Positions 17,507 through 20,393 of a DNA stretch of 20,393 nt are shown here, piece by piece. The notes under the pieces are model-generated. The model was not told the DNA's origin, did no database searches, and was given only the letters and a program-made list of their open reading frames with translations. The position numbers and the translations under genes are program-made. Source of the stretch: Paramacrobiotus richtersi (Eukaryota > Tardigrada > Eutardigrada > Parachela > Macrobiotidae); contig JAQGAU010001236.1 of assembly GCA_034698045.1 (NCBI GenBank), forward strand, positions 1-20,393, written 5' to 3'. Within the stretch, counting starts at the first letter, position 1. Every line of letters begins with the position of its first letter.

Positions 17507-20103
17507 CTAGAACTCCCTTTCGCACACTCTCTTCTGTCTAATGTACAAAACACACGTAACTACCAAAGCAAACAATACAATTCCTCCCACCACACCGAAG
17601 ACATTTGCCGTAATCACGTAGCTATCGCATTCCACTGGTGATTCGGTGACGTTGAGTGTCGGATTCGTCGGGAAGATTTGACCCGGTAGATAGTCGCTCC
17701 AGAATGCCGATTCCAGTGGGCGATAACTGTGATAGACACCGGACGTATTGGTTGTGTTCAGTACCAGGTAAGCATCACGGGATGGTGTGTATCTCTCCCA
17801 ACTGGTGTTATACACGGGCACGAGGGTGGGAGTGTCATTTCGGGCAAAGTTGGCCCACATTTGCATCATAAAGTCGCTCATATTACGATCGCTTTGCGTC
17901 CAGTCTATACGACGGAATGTCGATGGAACAATCGAAGGAGTATCATTGTTATGTCGTGGATCATTTAAAAATGGGAACCCAAACACAAAGTGGAGGTCTT
18001 CCAAGTGGGGAACGAAACCAAAGCCTGTATAACACGATAGAGTTTGCACGCACATGGTGTACATTTATATCGATAGTATAGTAAACATCTAACATTTTTC
18101 GACAATTACAGAACTAAATCAAGACAAAATACTTACCATAAGAAGGATCTGAGACATTTCGGGTGGCTTCTGTAGAGTAATTCAGGACATACTGGTATAC
18201 TGGTGCTCCTGCCTTGGCACGTAGATGTATGGATTTATACGCCGGGGATTTGTAGTAGATATCCGAATACAGCTACAAGAAAAAACACTATCATATATCC
18301 TTTCGATGGACGCGATGCATGAGATACAAGATCTTACATCTAGTTACAGAAGTATTGTGAGTGACCACGCATACTGATAACTGCCGCTTGGTCTGACGCA
18401 TATTGTACGATCTGACGATACTTACGTTGACGAATTGTTTTCTCCGCATCATTTCGTCCGTGGGGTTCGGCCAATTTGTATACAAAAATCGAACAGCATT
18501 CTCAAAAGCCGGAATATTCTGGGTATAGTTCTCCACATTCAGGAGATCCCGAACGGCATCATGTAGATCCTCAGGTGTGACGAAATAACTCAGCTGTTTA
18601 GACTTGATGACTGCGTTGTTTTCTACATTAAACGCAGAAGAAAATGGACTAGTCAGCTTCAAAATTACAAGATACACTCATTTCGCATACTTAGGAAACT
18701 GAATCCTTCATCTTCCGTCACACCACTCAAAAACGGCATCCGCGGATCGTAAGCGCCACTCGTTAGGAGTCTTTCCGGTGTCATAGGAAGGAACTGAAAG
18801 TCAGGAGAGAGTGCGCCACGGGATTCTGGTATGTCGACAACCGGTGCGAATCCAAATAACCCGAAATCGGGCTAAAATAAAACATTTGAAAAATGAGTAA
18901 AATGAATACAGAAGTCACGCACATATGAACAGATCGAGGAGTAAGTATACTGAATCTTCAAGGAAGAGGAATACCATGATATTTATCACAAAAAAAAAGA
19001 TAAAATTAAGTTATTTTTCCATATTTTAAAAAAAAATAAGATAAATCAAACATAAAAATGATAAACAGAAAATAAACAAATAAATAGAAAGCAAATACAG
19101 ATACAAATAAACAGAAAATATTAAAAAATATTACATAGAAAATAGTAATAATAATAAACAAAAAATAATAATAATAAACAGAAAATAATAATAATAATAA
19201 TAAATATAGATACAAATAAATAGAAAGTAAACAATAATGAATATAGATACAAATATTTTAAAAATAAGAAAGTGAAAAGAGAGCATACTGACCTTGAATA
19301 ATTCTGCTGCTTCTCCCAGTTCAACACCGGAACGGTTGTAACGCAGGCAGCTGACCAAGCGCTCAGACGAATACGTCGAGCAGTTGACCAATTCTGCAAA
19401 TTTCCTACTATTATTCCACGCTTGTTCCCAGTGTTTGATGACCGCCCAGGGCGCCATTTCTGAGCCACTTTGCGCAATTGCTGATCCAAAAAGTCCTAGA
19501 AAGAGAAACTGCTTACATTATGCAAAGCACCGTCGAATTCCATTGTACCTTTCGAACGAAACGAAATCGTATGCAAACCAACAGCGGCCGCTCCGGCACC
19601 CTGTCCAAACAGCGTGATCCGATCCGGATCGCCTTTAAACGCCCGGATATTATTCCGTACCCACTCAACAGCCATTCTCTGATCCAGTAACCCATAGTTC
19701 CCGGGACTGTTCGTATCACCGGTGGATAGGAATCCCAGTGCGCCCAGACGGTAATTCAACGTAACCACGACAATGCCCTGTGATGCTGATAACATGTGAC
19801 CGGGGTACACGTTACTGGCTCCCCAGTGGAATTCTCCACCATGGATGAATACCATCACGGGGTAGATCAACTCTGTGATCTAGAAGACAAGTCCATTATA
19901 TCATTTATATGAAAAATATTGAACAAAGTTTAGACGAAGGTGAAACTTACGTTAGGTGTGAAGATGTTCAGGTACAGACAATCTTCGCTCATGTTGAATC
20001 GGTTCTGGATAACCTCGATGAATTTGATTGGCTGGGGACAAACTGGCCTGTACTGATGAGCATGAAGGGTTGCAGGTCGCCATGAGGGTTTTTCACGTGG
20101 TGG
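17507..20103 (-). CDS. Membrane-anchored cholinesterase/carboxylesterase-like protein lacking the nucleophilic Ser (5' partial)
   Basis: Exons in coding order are 20103-19951, 19879-19549, 19495-19293, 18871-18691, 18622-18426, 18272-18137 and 18024-17507. All borders are GT-AG, phases agree, and 572 residues are visible. Family marks are MSEDCLYLNIFTP, the oxyanion loop FIHGG, LNYRLGALGF, GNYGLLDQ, SAIAQSGS, GVTEDEG with the triad Glu, and VPHLEDLHFVFG with the triad His. The elbow, normally GESAG, is GQGAG: Gly (codon 19598-19600, visible residue 145) replaces Ser, so normal ester hydrolysis should not occur. The C-terminus has an N-glycosylated stem, one membrane helix (VFGVVGGIVLFALVVTCVLY) and a ten-residue basic tail. 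A dead esterase domain on a single-pass anchor is the plan of neuroligin, gliotactin and neurotactin, so cell adhesion or signalling is inferred. The signal peptide exon lies beyond the window end. No AATAAA is seen near the stop. Confidence 0.9.
18998..19262. repeat. AAT/AAACAG-type simple repeat inside an esterase intron
   Basis: The intron 18872-19292 (421 nt, far longer than the gene's other introns) is inflated by A-rich units such as AATAATAATAAACAGAAA. Repeat growth explains its length. Minus-strand open frames through it read as Tyr/Phe/Ile runs and are not coding. Confidence 0.8.
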
Positions 20104-20393
20104 CTAGAAGAAAAACGCCGAACAGGTTAATAATTTTTAGAAAGAGGATCGTTTCTTTCATAGTTTCAAAACGTGAGCGTTTTTAATATCTTTTGGTATT
20201 TTTTATGTTCAATATATTGTCAAAAATTTTTTATATATTTTTTATTATTTTATTTATCACCAGTATGTTTCAATATTTTATGTTTCGTATATTGTCAATA
20301 TTTTTTAATATTTTTAACAATATTTTTTTTCATATTTTATGTTTTATTTTCTATATATTTTGTAATATTTTCATTTTTTGAAGATAATATTCA
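20104..20393 (-). other. AT-rich intron of the esterase-like gene with repeated TTTTATGTT blocks
   Basis: Upstream of the first visible exon the minus strand is intronic. From about 20201 the plus strand has TTTTATGTTCAATATATTGTC, then TTTTATGTTTCGTATATTGTC near 20277 and a further TTTTATGTTTTATTTTC near 20336. These look like two or three diverged tandem copies. No exon was recognised before the window ends. Confidence 0.6.

Noticed and set aside
19006-19262. Tyr/Phe/Ile-rich minus-strand frames
   Set aside because: They translate the AT-rich simple repeat inside an intron of the esterase-like gene.
20193-20381. Phe/Ile-rich plus-strand frame at the window end
   Set aside because: It is AT-rich intronic repeat; composition alone explains the open frame.

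Overview
The window is nuclear DNA of a small-genome invertebrate, most likely an ecdysozoan and plausibly a eutardigrade. The reasons are coding exons broken by short GT-AG introns (53, 54, 68, 71, 77, 81 and 86 nt among those resolved), moderate base composition, compact multi-exon genes, and small secreted peptides starting GPxxYGxC, which I recall from tardigrades and other invertebrates. The species is an inference; no rRNA or marker gene is present. There are no operons, CRISPR arrays or phage genes.

Layout. (1) 435-1287 (+): the last two exons of an unrecognised low-complexity protein (Ser/Pro/His-rich, then Phe/Pro/Asn/Met-rich), 5' end outside the window. (2) 1288-4291: a gene-poor stretch between convergent 3' ends, with one strong hairpin. 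(3) 4292-7259 (-): a four-exon gene whose exons join in phase into about 907 residues with the remains of three tandem protein-kinase domains. The first two are clear pseudokinases; the third keeps most catalytic residues. All three introns are phase 1 and sit at the same hinge position of each repeat, so the two ~1 kb internal exons are each a C-lobe plus the next N-lobe. (4) 8206-8725: a ~506-bp foldback/MITE-like element with 25-bp terminal inverted repeats and a 7-bp target duplication, directly against an exon (8726-8975, -) that encodes a ZZ-type zinc finger. (5) 9133-9628: a second foldback element, then a CCCATCCA-type simple repeat. (6) 10683-11096 (-): a deleted, frameshifted esterase pseudogene, followed by a LINE reverse-transcriptase fragment (about 11193-11378, +). 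(7) 12684-13532 (+): two divergent immunoglobulin-like domains. (8) 14752-16146: two divergently transcribed secreted Cys-rich peptide genes separated by duplicated repeats and a minisatellite, with a possible decayed third copy at 16843-16938. (9) 17507-20103 and beyond (-): a seven-exon, 5'-partial carboxylesterase/cholinesterase-like gene with a C-terminal membrane anchor, in which the nucleophilic Ser is Gly.

The common theme is local duplication followed by decay: tandem kinase repeats losing catalytic residues, an esterase that lost its nucleophile plus a broken second copy, duplicated 3'-flank fragments, and a peptide pair with a possible third remnant. The strongest candidate for something undescribed is the triple kinase gene with hinge-to-hinge exons. 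The serine-less membrane esterase fits the cholinesterase-like adhesion protein pattern (neuroligin, gliotactin, neurotactin).
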